A DNA stretch of 64,000 nt from the NCBI GenBank assembly GCA_964596185.1, contig CAZQUE010000001.1, positions 150,782 through 214,781 of the forward strand. Reading direction: 5' to 3'. Numbering within the stretch: position 1 is the stretch's first letter; every line of letters starts with the position of its first letter. The notes beneath the pieces are model-generated. The model had not been told where the DNA came from. It saw only the letters and a list, made by a program, of their open reading frames with translations, and ran no database searches. This DNA comes from DYKG01 sp964596185 (GTDB lineage: Bacteria; Muiribacteriota; Ozemobacteria; Ozemobacterales; Ozemobacteraceae). Position numbers and translations under genes: made by a program. Below, one piece after another: positions 10,591 to 23,300 of the stretch.

Positions 10591-11370
10591 CTATATACCG
10601 GTCAGGCCGGCTTTTTTCAATGTGTTGTAAATCTGGGCAACCGAAGAGGTCGAAGAGCTGTCGGCGCTTCTGGCAGCGAGAATCTGGGCTCTGGCTTTGT
10701 CGTCGTCGCCGACATTGCCGCGCCAGAAATATGCGTATGCAGTCATGGCGTGAGCTTCTGCCGAGCTGATTCCGATTGAAGTATGTTCCAGAGTCAGCAG
10801 GTAGCTCGGGTCACCCAGGCCTATCTGCTCAAAAATATCGACCGCCTGACTGACCGAAGAGGTGGTGCTTTGTTGAACCAGGCCCATGGCATAACCAAGC
10901 AACGATTCCGGCAGACTTCCGGCCTGCATGAAATCTGACATACCCGACATGGTGTCGTAGTTTTTGACCTTGGCCCAGCCGCGGCCATTATAAGCCTGCT
11001 GGCGTTGTTCGGTTGTGGCGTTATTGTCCCCAAGGACGCTGTCGAAGTAAAGAATTGCTCCGCTCCAGTTGCCGTAATCCATGGCTGACCAGGCGTTGGT
11101 AAGTTTCTGGGAAACTGTTGTGCCGGTGCCTGTACCCGTTCCAGTCGATGTGCCCGTGCCTGTTGAGGTTCCGGTTCCTGTTGAGGTTCCTGTTCCTGTC
11201 GAAGTTCCAGTGCCGGTGCCCGTTATGATCGGGCCGGTGGGGTTTTCGCCCGGCAATATTTGACGACCGCTGCCGCCACCCCCACCACCGCAGCCAATCG
11301 TCAGAACAATGGCGGCGCACATCAGTGAGAAAAAGATACTGAGAAATGTATATCGCTGTTTTTTTTGCAT
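10591..11370 (-). CDS. TPR-like lipoprotein with Thr-Gly repeat linker (259 aa)
   Basis: The signal peptide is followed by a lipobox ending Thr-Ile-Gly-Cys and a poly-Gly stretch. A low-complexity linker of Thr-Gly-Thr-Ser-Thr-Gly units then leads to a helical domain of about 170 residues with TPR character (AYNGRGWAKV, AEAHAMTAYAYFWRG). The start ATG lies 3 bases after the stop of the giant gene at 11374, and its GAGG ribosome site is inside the end of that gene, so the two are translationally coupled. It is the full-length paralogue of the partial gene at 1-618, and it has the same position behind a giant protein. This implies a conserved functional pair. The role is not known; envelope anchoring or assembly of the giant partner is an inference. 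Confidence 0.9.
   Translation of the reverse strand: MQKKQRYTFLSIFFSLMCAAIVLTIGCGGGGGGSGRQILPGENPTGPIITGTGTGTSTGTGTSTGTGTSTGTGTSTGTGTGTGTTVSQKLTNAWSAMDYGNWSGAILYFDSVLGDNNATTEQRQQAYNGRGWAKVKNYDTMSGMSDFMQAGSLPESLLGYAMGLVQQSTTSSVSQAVDIFEQIGLGDPSYLLTLEHTSIGISSAEAHAMTAYAYFWRGNVGDDDKARAQILAARSADSSSTSSVAQIYNTLKKAGLTGI
11118..11226. repeat. In-frame 18-bp tandem repeat (Thr-Gly-Thr-Ser linker)
   Basis: About six degenerate units of 18 bp encode TGTSTG-type hexapeptides in the linker of the lipoprotein between the lipid anchor and the TPR-like domain. Codon degeneracy shows that it is maintained as protein. Its unit length keeps the frame, so copy number could vary without breaking the gene. Confidence 0.75.
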
Positions 11371-11373
11371 GGA

Positions 11374-14300
11374 TTACCTCAATATCGCAATCTTGAAGGT
11401 TTCTTTAACCTTTTTCGAGGGGTTGTCAGGATCTTTGATTTCGATTCTGGCAAAATATACGCCGTTGGCGACCAATTTGCCGGAAGCGTTACGCAGATCC
11501 CACGGAATGTCATACAGGTAGCGGGCATTGATTCCCCATTTTTCGTTTACTGGCTTGATGCCATCGAGTGTCGCAACTCTGTGGCCGGCGACATCGTAAA
11601 TCTTGACTTTAACCAGATCTTCACTGACATCGCCACGGTTCGCACTGATTCTGATGAAAGTTCTTACTCTGGCCGGGTTAGGATATTGGGCTATCTGGGT
11701 AATCTGTAACGGGACGACCACTTCGAATCTTACTGCAGTCATCGCAGAATCGTTGCCGGTGTTGTCTTTGGCTCTGATGACCAGGTCGTGCCAGCCACCG
11801 GTAAGATCGGCCATGGGCTTGAATGTGAAATTGCCGCTGTTGTCGACAGTTACATTCTGAGCCGGGCCTGAATCAATGTGGGCAGTAACCGTAGTTATAT
11901 CGAGGCCTGATCCGGCGTCGGTGATTTTGCCCCTGAATTCCGGGCGAGGGGTGCGGAATGGTTCATTAAGGTCGATGTCGGCAGCCAGGGCTACTTCAGG
12001 GCCCTTAACGTCACGCAGAATGGCAAAGAGCTGGGTTGAAGCCGCTTTGGCTGCGAAGCTGCTGCCCCGGGTTGGTTTCGCAGTCAGGAATTTCCATTGG
12101 TCATTGGTCTGATAGAACAGGCCCAGCCCGGTAGTTGAAGTTGCTTGCGGAATTTCGACGAAGACATTGAAGCCTTCTTTTACTTTTTCTGCCGCAATTG
12201 CGACTTCATAAGCCATACTGACCGGCTTGAGTTCAGTCTGATCGATGGCCGAGGCCTGAGTTTGGCTGGCTCTGAGACCGAGGGCAAGACGGGCCTGCTG
12301 CTGCAGGGCAGTTCTAATCGAGGTGCTGGTTTCGTTGCCAGCTTCAAGGCGATGGCCCATGATCTTGAACATGGCATTGTCCTTGAGGCTGCCGGTCGAG
12401 AATTCAGCGACAAGTTTTTCATCAGCTGATTTTACCGATGCAACCTTATTGGCACTCAGATATGCTACGGCAAAGGTCGAGTTGCCGCTGCCCTGGTTGC
12501 CGGCCAGATCCTGGGCCGTTGCCACGAGAGTGCCATTGCCCGGATAGGATGGGCTGAGATGAACCCCAATCATGAATGAGCGACTGTTGGCTCCCTGCTG
12601 CATGTTAGTGGTAATAACCGGAGCATTGCTTTGGGCTATCTGCAGCACTGGTGGAGCTTTCAGATCTTCATTGCTGACGACGACGACGATTATGTCGCTT
12701 TCGTTAGCCGGGTTCGAGAAGGCGGACACTTCGAGAACCGGTGGCGTCAGGTCGCGACCCTTGAAGTTAATACTGTTCGGGCTTGGCGACAGGTTGCCAT
12801 AAACGTCTTCGATTCCGGTTACCGAAATCTGATAATCGGCGTTTTCAATCAGATTGGAAGCTGCAGTCAGCAAAACAGTTTTGGTGTCTGCCTGAGTTGT
12901 GGCGGCTGCGATGGCCAGCGCACCACTTGGGCCGGTCAGACTGTATTTGCCGATGTCGCCGGCAGTAGCAGGCTTGTAACTTTCATCGAAAACCACTTTG
13001 AATTCCTGCTGTCCCGACAGGCCGGAGAAGTTAACCGAAGAGAGAACGGGGCCTTGTCCGTCGGCAAGCATCGGGGCTGTATTGTTTGGCGCGGCAATCC
13101 CCGCTCCATAAATGCTGCTGATAGTGCCTGGAGTTGCCTGGAATTCATAGGTTGCCTGATGTGCAAAATTTGGAGTCACGCTGAAGCTTACTGCCTGAGC
13201 TTCTATTTTCTGAATGTTGCTGATGGTCAGGCCGGCAGCAGTGATGGCCGCGCCGGCAAGATTGGCATCAACTTCATGGTTGAAAACGAGTTTGGCAGTC
13301 GAAGAACTTATCTGCACTGCACCGACAACCTTGAACGGAGTGGTCAGGGCAAAAATGCTGATGCTGATATTGGCTGGGTTGCCGGCATAATCAGTTGCCC
13401 TGAAACTGTAGGTTCCATCGAGAACTGTGCTGCCTGCAGAATTGGTGCCATCCCAGAAAGCGCTGAAGTAGGCCCCGGAATCGGTCAAAGGCAGCTGTTT
13501 GATTTTTATGTTTGAACTGTTGAGAACATCGACCCAGAAAATGCCGCTTTCTGAAAGCGTATCGGTAGATTCTACCCTGATTTCAAGATTGCCGGCCGCA
13601 GGCGAATAAGCGGTCACCGGGTTGCCGTTGACATAGGTGCTGTAAGTCGATACTGCCGGTTCAACCGTATCGATGATGATGTTATACAGAATCGGGTCGC
13701 CCGATGCGAGCAAACCGACATTGCCGGCCTGATCAACCAGATCGAGGGAATAGATACCATCTGGCATCAGCGGCTTCGGATCGGTTCCGCGACTGTAGCG
13801 TCCATCGAAATTTCCGGCCCAGGTGTTGGCACCTGCGGCATTCAAAGCGTATGTGTCGGTCGAGTTGGCACCTCTTATTCTCATTCTAAGCGCATCTGTG
13901 TCGACTGAATTGAACGAAACGTTCAGATAGCTTTGTCGAGATGGATTGAAATAGACGGAATCGGTAGCGACGGCGCCACGGGTAACTGTCGGCAGATCGA
14001 GGGCGACCGGCGCAGAGGCATCAACGGTCCAGTCATAGGATTCAAGTGAGAAGTCACCTGAATCGTCGACCAGCTTTATCTGATAGGTCGTCGGATAGAT
14101 GGTTGGAACCGGACCATTGGTCAGCGACCAGGTAAATGTCGCTGATTTGCTTACGGCATCGTATGTCAGAGGATAAGAAGCCACGGTAACGCCGCTTTGC
14201 ATGAAATGCAGATTGATTGGCAGAGCGTCAGGATCCTGGCTCAGGGTGACGGTTAGAGTCGCGGCGTTAGGTGCGACAGCGAAACTGAACGGTGTGTCGC

Positions 14301-17300
14301 GCAGAATTTCTGTGCCACTGGCGGTTGTTGCCTGCATAGATTCTGCGAAGATGGTTGCGATGACCGGGCCCCTCGACTGGACGACTACGGTGCCGACAAC
14401 TGCGTTATCAAGCTTGTTTCCAGTCAGATCCCAGCCGGTTACCCGGTATTCATATTCGCCCTGCGGCAAATCGGGAGTTATCTCACTGGTTGTTACGAAC
14501 TGAGCCTGGGTGTATGCAGGTGCATCGAGCCATGAGTCGAAAGCGCAGCCGATTACGGTGCTGCCGGTTGCGATACTGAGCAACGGCGTTGCTGATGCTT
14601 TCATACTTTCGTTGAAGGTGACGGTGAAAGTCGCTCCGCCGATTGGCTCAGAGGTAAGGGGTTCGCCGTTAAGTGAAACAACACCGGTTACTGTCGGAGC
14701 CTGCCTGTCAATGATCAGAACTGTAGTTGCCGAAGCTCCGGTGGCAAAGTTGCCGGCCAGGTCGACGGCAGTTATTGTATATGTGCCGGTTGCAAGCGCC
14801 GAAGCCTGTGAAGTGGTAAGGCTTGCGCTGTATTCATCTGCGGCATCGTCGAGATTAAGGCTGTAGGTATTTGTAGCATTGTTGCCGGCGATTACCAGCC
14901 GCAGGCTATCGGTGGCAGTGCTGCCGAATTTAAGATACAGCGGACCATAAAGAGCCTCATTGTAGTAGAGCGGATCGTTACTGCCATCAGAAACCGGGCC
15001 GATAGCTGCCGAATCAATAACCGGTGCCAGAGCGTCGTAGGTAATGATGGTGCTGTTGGTGGCACTGATGTTACCAATCTGGTCAACCAGTTTGAATTTG
15101 TAGCTCAGCGGGCCATTGTTACCTGGTTCATCGCCTGGAGTTGCATCGATGTTGTCAAAGAAATTGGCATCGACTGTGATCGAAGCAATCTTGTTGCCGA
15201 CATCCGGTGTAAAGGTTATCGATGCAGTAAGATTGTCGTCATTGTCGTAGATCCAGAGCATGTGTGGAATCTGGGTCGGAGCTTCGTTATAGTAGAGGGT
15301 AAGTGTCGCAACGCCAGGGGCGACATTGAGCGAGAACGGTTCGTTCATGCGAATGTCGGCGCTTACCATTGGTTGCTGTGAATAGAGAACAGCGGTTACC
15401 AGCGGAGACTGTGTGTAAAGGTCGATGGTAAAGCTGCCGATCAACGGGTTTTCGTTCTCATTGCCGGCCAGGTCTCTGGCACCGGTTATCTGGTAACTGT
15501 AGCTGCCGGTGTTGTAGAGAGTCAGGTCGTTGGTGTTGGTGAACTGGCAGTGGGTCGCATCGATCCAGCTGGTAAAAGTGAGCGGAATTGTCGTTGAGGT
15601 GCTGGCAATGTTCGCGGTCGGCGTTACAGATCGATTCATCGCTTCGTCGAATTCGATGACGAAGACTCCGGTTCCGGCAGCGTGGCCGCCTGCTATCAAT
15701 GGTGTTGCCGAAGAAACCGTCGGAGCATCGCTGTCTACGATTAGCAGGGTTGCATTGTTGCCAATGTTTCCAGCCGTGTCGACCGCGCCAATGATATAAA
15801 CGTCATCGACAAGGGTGCTGCCGAAAGTCGCGACATGTGTTCGCGCATCGGTGGTTTCGAGATCGATGGCCTGAGTGGCTACCGGTGAGACTGCCGGTGA
15901 CAGGAAAACGAATTTCAGAGTTTCGTCATTGTTGGTTTCAACGGTAAATTGCACATCGCCCTGATTAGGTGAGTAATAATATGCTCCAGTTGAGAAAGTT
16001 CCCAAGCCGCTGATGGTGATTGTGGCAACATCTGGAGCTGTCGCATCGTATTTCAGACTGCTGGCGAGAGCTGAGCCGGAAACGTTATCTTCATCATCGA
16101 TAAGCTTGAAGCTGTAGGTCTGATCAGTGTAAGTATACAAAGGATCAGTTAAATTGAAGTCATTGGGGAAGATCAGCTGTTCGTTTATGTTGTTAAGAAC
16201 CGCACCTGATGATGAAACCAATACGTCGTCTTTGTCATAGACGTTGAGACGGTGTGGTGTATTGAAAGGGCCGGCCGGATAAGTGATGTTGATTGTCGCG
16301 CTGCCGACGCCATTGAAGGCATAGTTGGTCTTGATGCCGTCAGCAACTCCGTATACGGCACTCTGGTCAGTCAGATGCGAAATCTGGGCAAATGGCCCGT
16401 CGGTCATGACTTCAACTTTGAAGGTACCGGCGCTGGGAGCGATAAGAATATTTCCGGCAAGATCCTTGCCGCCAACGATATCGTAATTATAAAAGCCGCT
16501 TGGCATGGAGGTTTCTATTTCGATGGCGTTGGTATAATAGGCAGTTGAAGCCAGATTTGCATCGGCCCAGCCGGCAAAGTTCATCGTGATGGTTGTACCT
16601 GCTGTGGCCAGGGTCAGGGTCGGTTCAATTCCTGCATCCATTGGCTCGGAGAAAATCACGGTGAAAGTGGTTCCGTCGGCCGGACTATTTCCGATAAGTG
16701 TGTCTGGAACTACAGAAAGAACCGTGGGGTTTGATTTGTCGACAATCAGACCTCTCTGGGCAAGTCCGGTGCCGATGTTGCCGGCGCGGTCGATGATGCT
16801 GAGAATGTAAGCGCCTTCGGCGAGCATGTTGCCGGTGGAAACGTTGTAGTTTCTCAGAGAAGTCTGGGTCATGTCATAAGTTGTCGTGGCATTGTCGGTC
16901 ACTGAGTAGATTGCCAGTTTCAGCTCGTCGCTAGAGATTCCGGTAGTTGCATTCAGGTTGAAAGCGCCGATCATTGGATTGTAATAGCTGATATTGGTTG
17001 TTTCAGAGCCGATACCGGTCATGGTGATAGAGGTTACGTCCGGTGCGAGGTTGTCGTAAGTCAGCGTAGCGACCTGATCGGTCTGATTCATGGCCGAATC
17101 GATTATACGAATCTTGTAATCGGTTGGGCCGCTGACTCCCGGATCGAAGAGCGGGTCGAAATCAGCATTTGTAAAGGTTGCGGTGGCTACTCTGCTAACC
17201 GGAACCGAAATGGCGACCTGACCGTATCTGGTGTTGGCGGCATCGTAAACTTCGAGAACATGTGGCCAGTGCTGCACTGTGTCGGTTGAATAAACGATCT

Positions 17301-20300
17301 GGAAAGTCGCATCGCCGAGGTCGCGGCTCCAGGGTTGGTCTATAAGCGTTGCTGTAACATCAACAGTTGGTTGAACGGTTCTGACGCTTACATTACCCGA
17401 ACTTACTTCCGGGGCATAGGTGCGAACTTCAACCGGATCAGTGAAAGTGGTGTCGAAACTGTTGGTCGCTTCGTCTCTACCACCGGTTACTTCCCAGGTC
17501 CAGACGCCGTTAGCGGTAGCTTCGGTGAAGGCGGTATTGTTGGTGAAGACTGCGGTTTCAGAGGCAATCCAGTAGCTGAAGGTGAAGCTCATCGTCGTGG
17601 TTCCGGTTGCCAGGCGCAAAGTCGGGATGACGTTGGGATCCATTGCTTCGCTGAATTCTACTCTGAATTCTGAGCCATAGGGGAGTCGGCCGATGTAGTC
17701 GCCCGGAATAACCTGCACAACAGACGGTTTCTGGGTGTCAAGTTCAATTGTGACTGAGGCGGTATCGGTGAATCCACCGGGTGCGCTATCGCTCTTCAAA
17801 TTCAGATCGTAAGCCTGCGAGGCGGTTACAACATAGGCAGTGTCAAAGATGTCTCTGATATTGGTAACTTCGACGTAAACCGGAACTCGTTGCAGGCCTG
17901 CTGGGAAGGCGGCGGCGTTGGTAAAGCGGGCGACGGTTCTTTCGAGCCCGTCGACGGTGCGATTGCTGTAGCTGATGAAACTGCCGTTGCAGATGACGGC
18001 ATCGTTGTCCTGGCGCTTGATCTGGGCCGCAGGCTGGGCCTGGGTCTGGATCGGCACCGGGGCACCATCAAGATTGGGTGGGAAAATTTCTACTTCGAAC
18101 GCCAATTCATTGATGGCTTTCTGATTTACCGGCGGTTTGTCGCTCATTGAGCAGGCGGCGACCGTGGCAGCGTTGTAGCCGACTGGGTAAATCATGTTGA
18201 GAGGGCCGGGGTTGCCAGAAGGCAGATAGGCGGTGTTGTTGGTTCCCCAGAGGTTGGTGAAAGCGCCGGCATTGATCTGCAGCCGCCAATCAGGAGTTGC
18301 ACTGCTCTGAAAGAGGTTGATTACATTGTCGACATCAGTGGTTGTCAGTTTCAGAGAAATTGTCGTGCTGGCGTAGAGATTGTCGGTGGGCAGTTGCAGG
18401 TCTTCGAGCTGAAGAACAAGCGAGGCTCCAGAATCATACTCATGCAGAATGATCTGGTTGTGGAATCCGGTCACTCTTCTGCTTAGTGAAGGAACTGGAG
18501 TATTTACCAGTGGATCGGTAGAATTAGCTCTGGTGAAATCGTTGGTGAACAGAAGCAGACGATCGCTGGCAGTTAGTTTGAGTGATCGACTGGCCATATC
18601 GAGTTCGGGCACGACAACATCGAAGTTGAAGGCCGGGGTGGGCCGGTTGTCAGCAGCATCCATCGGAGACTGACTTGAAATTGCCTTTACACTTCTCTGC
18701 AAATTGTCTTTTACAAAAGACATTCCATCTCGAATCGCAAACTTGAGCGTGTTGGCAGTGCCGATCTTGCGGGCGATCCAGTCGGTGCCGCTGGCATTGA
18801 GGGTGATGCGAACGTGGTTGTTTAGTGCGTCCGGCCATGAGATGGTGTCGCTTGGCGTGAACACGTAGCCATCGGCATAGTCGACACTGCTGTAATCATA
18901 AGTCAGGTTCTTGTAGAGAAGAACGCCGCTGGAAGCACTGAGTGTCGTAGGTTCAACTTCTTTGTTGAAGTAAATGTCGATAACTGTTGCTGCGGGCCAG
19001 TTCTGCGTCATGGCAACCTGGCTCACTTCTGGCAACTCGCGCCATGATGAATCGGTTATGGTTACCGGATAGAAAGCTGCAGTCGGCAGCTCATTGGCGA
19101 ACAGATCGGTAAGCGGTGAAGCTCCGGAATTGGTAATCTGTAGATACACCGGTGTTGAAGCCCAATTTCCGACGGTAATCTGTTGCGCAGCATCGAGAGT
19201 GATGTCGAAGCTGTAGAGATTGGTGGTGTCGGGGACATTGGCGGCGAAGTTGAGATAGGCCGGCGTGCCGAGCGGGGCAGATGCACTGCCAACCAGCGTC
19301 CATTTGCTCATGTCGATACTGGCATTCTCATAGACTTCAGAGAGGTTTACCCTGATGGTCGTTCCGTCGAATTCGGCTGAAACGATTTGTGGGGCAACAT
19401 TGTCGATTGTGTAGGTGAAGGTCGCGAAATCTTTGTTCCCACCTTCATCCTGGCCGATAACGTAGATTTCTCTGGTTTCGCCATTGATTGGTGGCAGGCT
19501 TGAAACCGGGATGCCGGCAATTGTCGTTGCGCTCGAGGCAGCCACTGCCATTTCGACTGTGCCGCTGCCGCAGTCGGAAAAGTCAATCCAGGCGCGATTC
19601 ATGGTCGTGTCGCCGCTGAGGTAGGCATCGACATGCAGCAGATCGCCTACTGTCGAGGTGCCAAGATTGTAAGCGGTGTTCAAATCATAGTTTGGATTGA
19701 GGTCGGTAGTCGCAACCATTGTTGGGCGTTCATTTCTGACGGTAAAGGTCGAGTTGCCCTGAACCATGGTCGAAATGTTTGCGGCATCGTCTTCGGCGGT
19801 AAGTTTGTAATAAAGGGTGTTGCCGTTGTTGATGCCCCAGTTGCTGACGCCGGGTGCGCTTACCACGAAAGTAGCTTCGTGGCGATTCATTGCACTGTTG
19901 TAAACCATGGTCGCGGTCGCAAAATCAACTGTTCCTGAACCGATGGTCGCCTGAATGCTTACCGCGTCAAGGTAGGCGGCGGCACTTGCATAGACGGTCA
20001 GGACGTCATTTATGTTCGCAACATTGGCAACGGGATTGTCGCCATTAGTCTGGCTGATTTCGATGCCGTCGGCGGAGAAACTGATGGGTTGACAGTCGAT
20101 GTTGAACTGAGCAGATTCGGCAAAAGCCAGATTGTTGTTGGAGTCATAGACCCTGGCTTTGAAAACGTAGTCAGTGTATTCCTGATCGGCAGCCTGAGTA
20201 TACAGGACCGGAGCCTGACCCCAGGTGTAGGTATCGATACCGTCGAAATCCATGGTTTCTGCGGCCGAATAGCCGATTGCGGTGAGGTCAAGGGTTACAG

Positions 20301-23300
20301 GCCCAGCTGAAGTCGTGCTGGTGATGCGCAGGGTAAAACTTGCCGTAGATCCGATATTAACTGGGTTGTTATCCGATTCAAACCAGAGAATGTCGGCGAG
20401 AACCGGCGGTGAATTGTCGATGGCCAGTTCGGTGGTGAAGGTTGAAACGTAGTTTTGATCGTTGTCCCAAGCGGTGACACTGAACGATGCAAGTTCGCCA
20501 TCCCAGGTGCCGGTGCCGATTTCGGCGATATAGGCATAGTTGCCGCCGCCGGTCGCGGTCAGGGCCTGTTTGTCGCTACCACCGAGAGTGGTCAGGTCAA
20601 TGGTCGGAGCAACGTTTTCATGATTCTTGACCAGAACCGAGAATCTGATGCGGTCGCCGATCGCCAGAGGCAGAGTGCCGGCCTGAACCGTGGCAGTTGC
20701 GCCGAGAATTTCCGGCAGTTGGCAGTCGACGGTGTAAGAGTTTGACTGAGCCAGCGTCGAGTTGCCGGCCTGGTCGAACAGAACGGCGTTGAACTTGTGC
20801 CCAAGGGCTTCATAGGTCGTTGAAGCGGTCGGTATAACGTATGAATACGAGGCTGAGTCGCTTGCAAGCAGCTGATTTGACGGGCCGCCGATAGCTGAAA
20901 GATCTATGGTGCCCGTAGCGTGGTCGATTGGGAAAGTTGAATAAGGGATATTGAATGAAACAATTTTGTTGAAGTTGATCGTGCCGATTGCCGAATCGGT
21001 TCTTCCGGCTTTGTAAACAGACGAGTCGACATCGAAACCGTTAACGGTGATTGGGTAGTTGTCTATAGGGATGTAAATGATGGTTGAGGTTGCATTGTTG
21101 GCGTTATCGACGGCAGTAACGGTGAAGCCGGTGTTAACCAGGTTGATGGTGCCGGTTGGAACTCCGCCTGGCAGAACATAATCAAACCAGCCAGGGAAAG
21201 AGCTCGAGGCAAGCATGTTGGTATTAGCCGGCTGACCAAGAGGCAGCATGTTGATAGTAATGCTGGTCAGTTCACCTGTAGCCTGACTTGCGCTGGCAAT
21301 GTCAGCGTGGAACGACAGGTAATCCTGTATGCGCACGTAACCGTTGTCTATGTCAGTATTGACGTTGTGATACGAGTTACTGGCGATTCCGGCAATGTAT
21401 GGCGGTTCGTTATCGATCATCATGCTGTTGGTGTTAAGACTTACATAATGAGCATCATCTAAGTATGGATTGCCGATTGTGTCATTGACCGTGATCTTGA
21501 AAGAGGTGTCGGCGTCGCAGATAACCCCTGCAGTAATTGAATCTTTCAGGGTAAAGTTGGCACTGTATACTCCGGGGGAGGTTTCCGGCAGATTCACCAT
21601 TGTCGGTATGGGATAGGTCATATCGATGGCAGAAAGATCTACCGAGACAGAACCAAGTTCGACTCCGGTAACATTGGCTGTAATGGTGAAGGTGTCACCG
21701 ACGTTGATGATTGAATCTGAGTTGGTGAGAGTTGCACTGGTAATAACAGGTAGAGTGCTATCGATGCGAATCGGTGGATTGGTGTCGTCTTTAAGCAGCT
21801 GAGTTCCGTCTTTGTCGAGAATTGTCACCGGGAAATTGTAATAGGTGTCGTCTTCAAGACTTCCCGCGGGAATTGTATAAACGGCGCGATAATTGTCGAG
21901 GCCGGCTACCTTCGGCATGGCCAGGGCTGCGGGCCCGCCGATCGAGCTGAGATCTACCGTCGCATTCAGCGGGGTCAACAGTGTAGAAGCAGTGAGGCTG
22001 GCGACGATTTCAAGTTTGCAGGTGGCGGTGGCGTAATCGTTCACCACAGGTGTGTTATCGGGCATTAAAACTCTGATGTTGAGTTCATAAGGTCGATTGA
22101 AAAATTTATAGGTTGGCGTGTAATCTGAAACCATGTGGGCAATTACTGCCGCCGTGGTCGTTGCAATCGTGTCATTTGCCGAAACTTTGAGAGTTTTGTT
22201 GCCTTCAACGACAAGACCGGCCGAAGCTACGCTGAGAGTCGGCAAGGTGAAGGTGCCGGAATAGGTGGTGCCGGACTGCAGGGTAAGGGTTGCCACGCTC
22301 CATTCAGAGGAAAAGCCAAGCGGAGTCAAATCGACGGTTACTGAACCAGCTTCTATCTGGGTTGCCTGGGCGGTAATGGTGAAATCCATGCCGGCAAGAA
22401 TGGTTGGCTGGGCTGCAGTTATCGTGATTCCGGAAAGGGTCGGTTGAATATTGTCGATGCCGATTGCTGGTGTTGTGTCGCGTTGGAATATCTGCGTGCT
22501 GTCTTTGTCGAGAATGGTTACGGTGAAGTTGTGATAGAGGTTGTCTTCAAGTGCCGGTGTACCGGCGGGGATCGTGTAAACGGTGCGGTATTCATCGGTT
22601 GCCCCGACTCTAGGCATGGCCTGGGTTGGAGAACCACCGATCGCACTCAGATCGACCGAGGCAGAAAGCGGGGTGATCATTCCCTGAACCGGAACAACTG
22701 CACTGATAACGATTTTGCACGAAGTCGTCGCTACGTCGTAGGGTGAGTCAGCGTCATCAGGGTAAAGAACATCGGCGGTCAGAGTGAAATTTCCGTTATA
22801 AAACTTGTGATCGGGAGTGTTGGCAGTAACGGTGTGCGCTACCAAACCGACGGTTGTGGTGGCGATGGTGTCGTGGGCAGTAATTACAAAGCTGCGCGGA
22901 CCTTCGACGAGCGGCACGGTGAACGGTGCGATCGTGCTCGATGCTTGAAGAACGAAGGTGTTCGAGTAAAGATTGCCAGAAACGAAGTTAAGGGGTTCGA
23001 ATGCGCCGAGGCCGATACTACTCAGGTCTATGGTCAGCGAACCTGCTTCGATGAGGTTGGCTTCGGCGGTAACAGTGAAGGACTCACCGCTGATGACCGT
23101 CGGCTGAACGCTGGTGACGGTTATGTTTCCGAAAGTTGGTTGTACATTGTCGACGGCGACGGTTGGTACGGCGTCCACCAGAGCCAGACGGTCGCCATCT
23201 TTGTCGTTGATGGTGACGGTGAAGCTGTTATAGACTACGTCTTCGGTCGTGCCTGGCGGTACTTCGTAAATGCATCGGTATTGTGTCGTTGCACCGACTC

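Noticed and set aside
11118..11226. Possible CRISPR-like repeat
   Set aside because: Units are 18 bp without spacers and encode a Thr-Gly linker; no cas gene is present.
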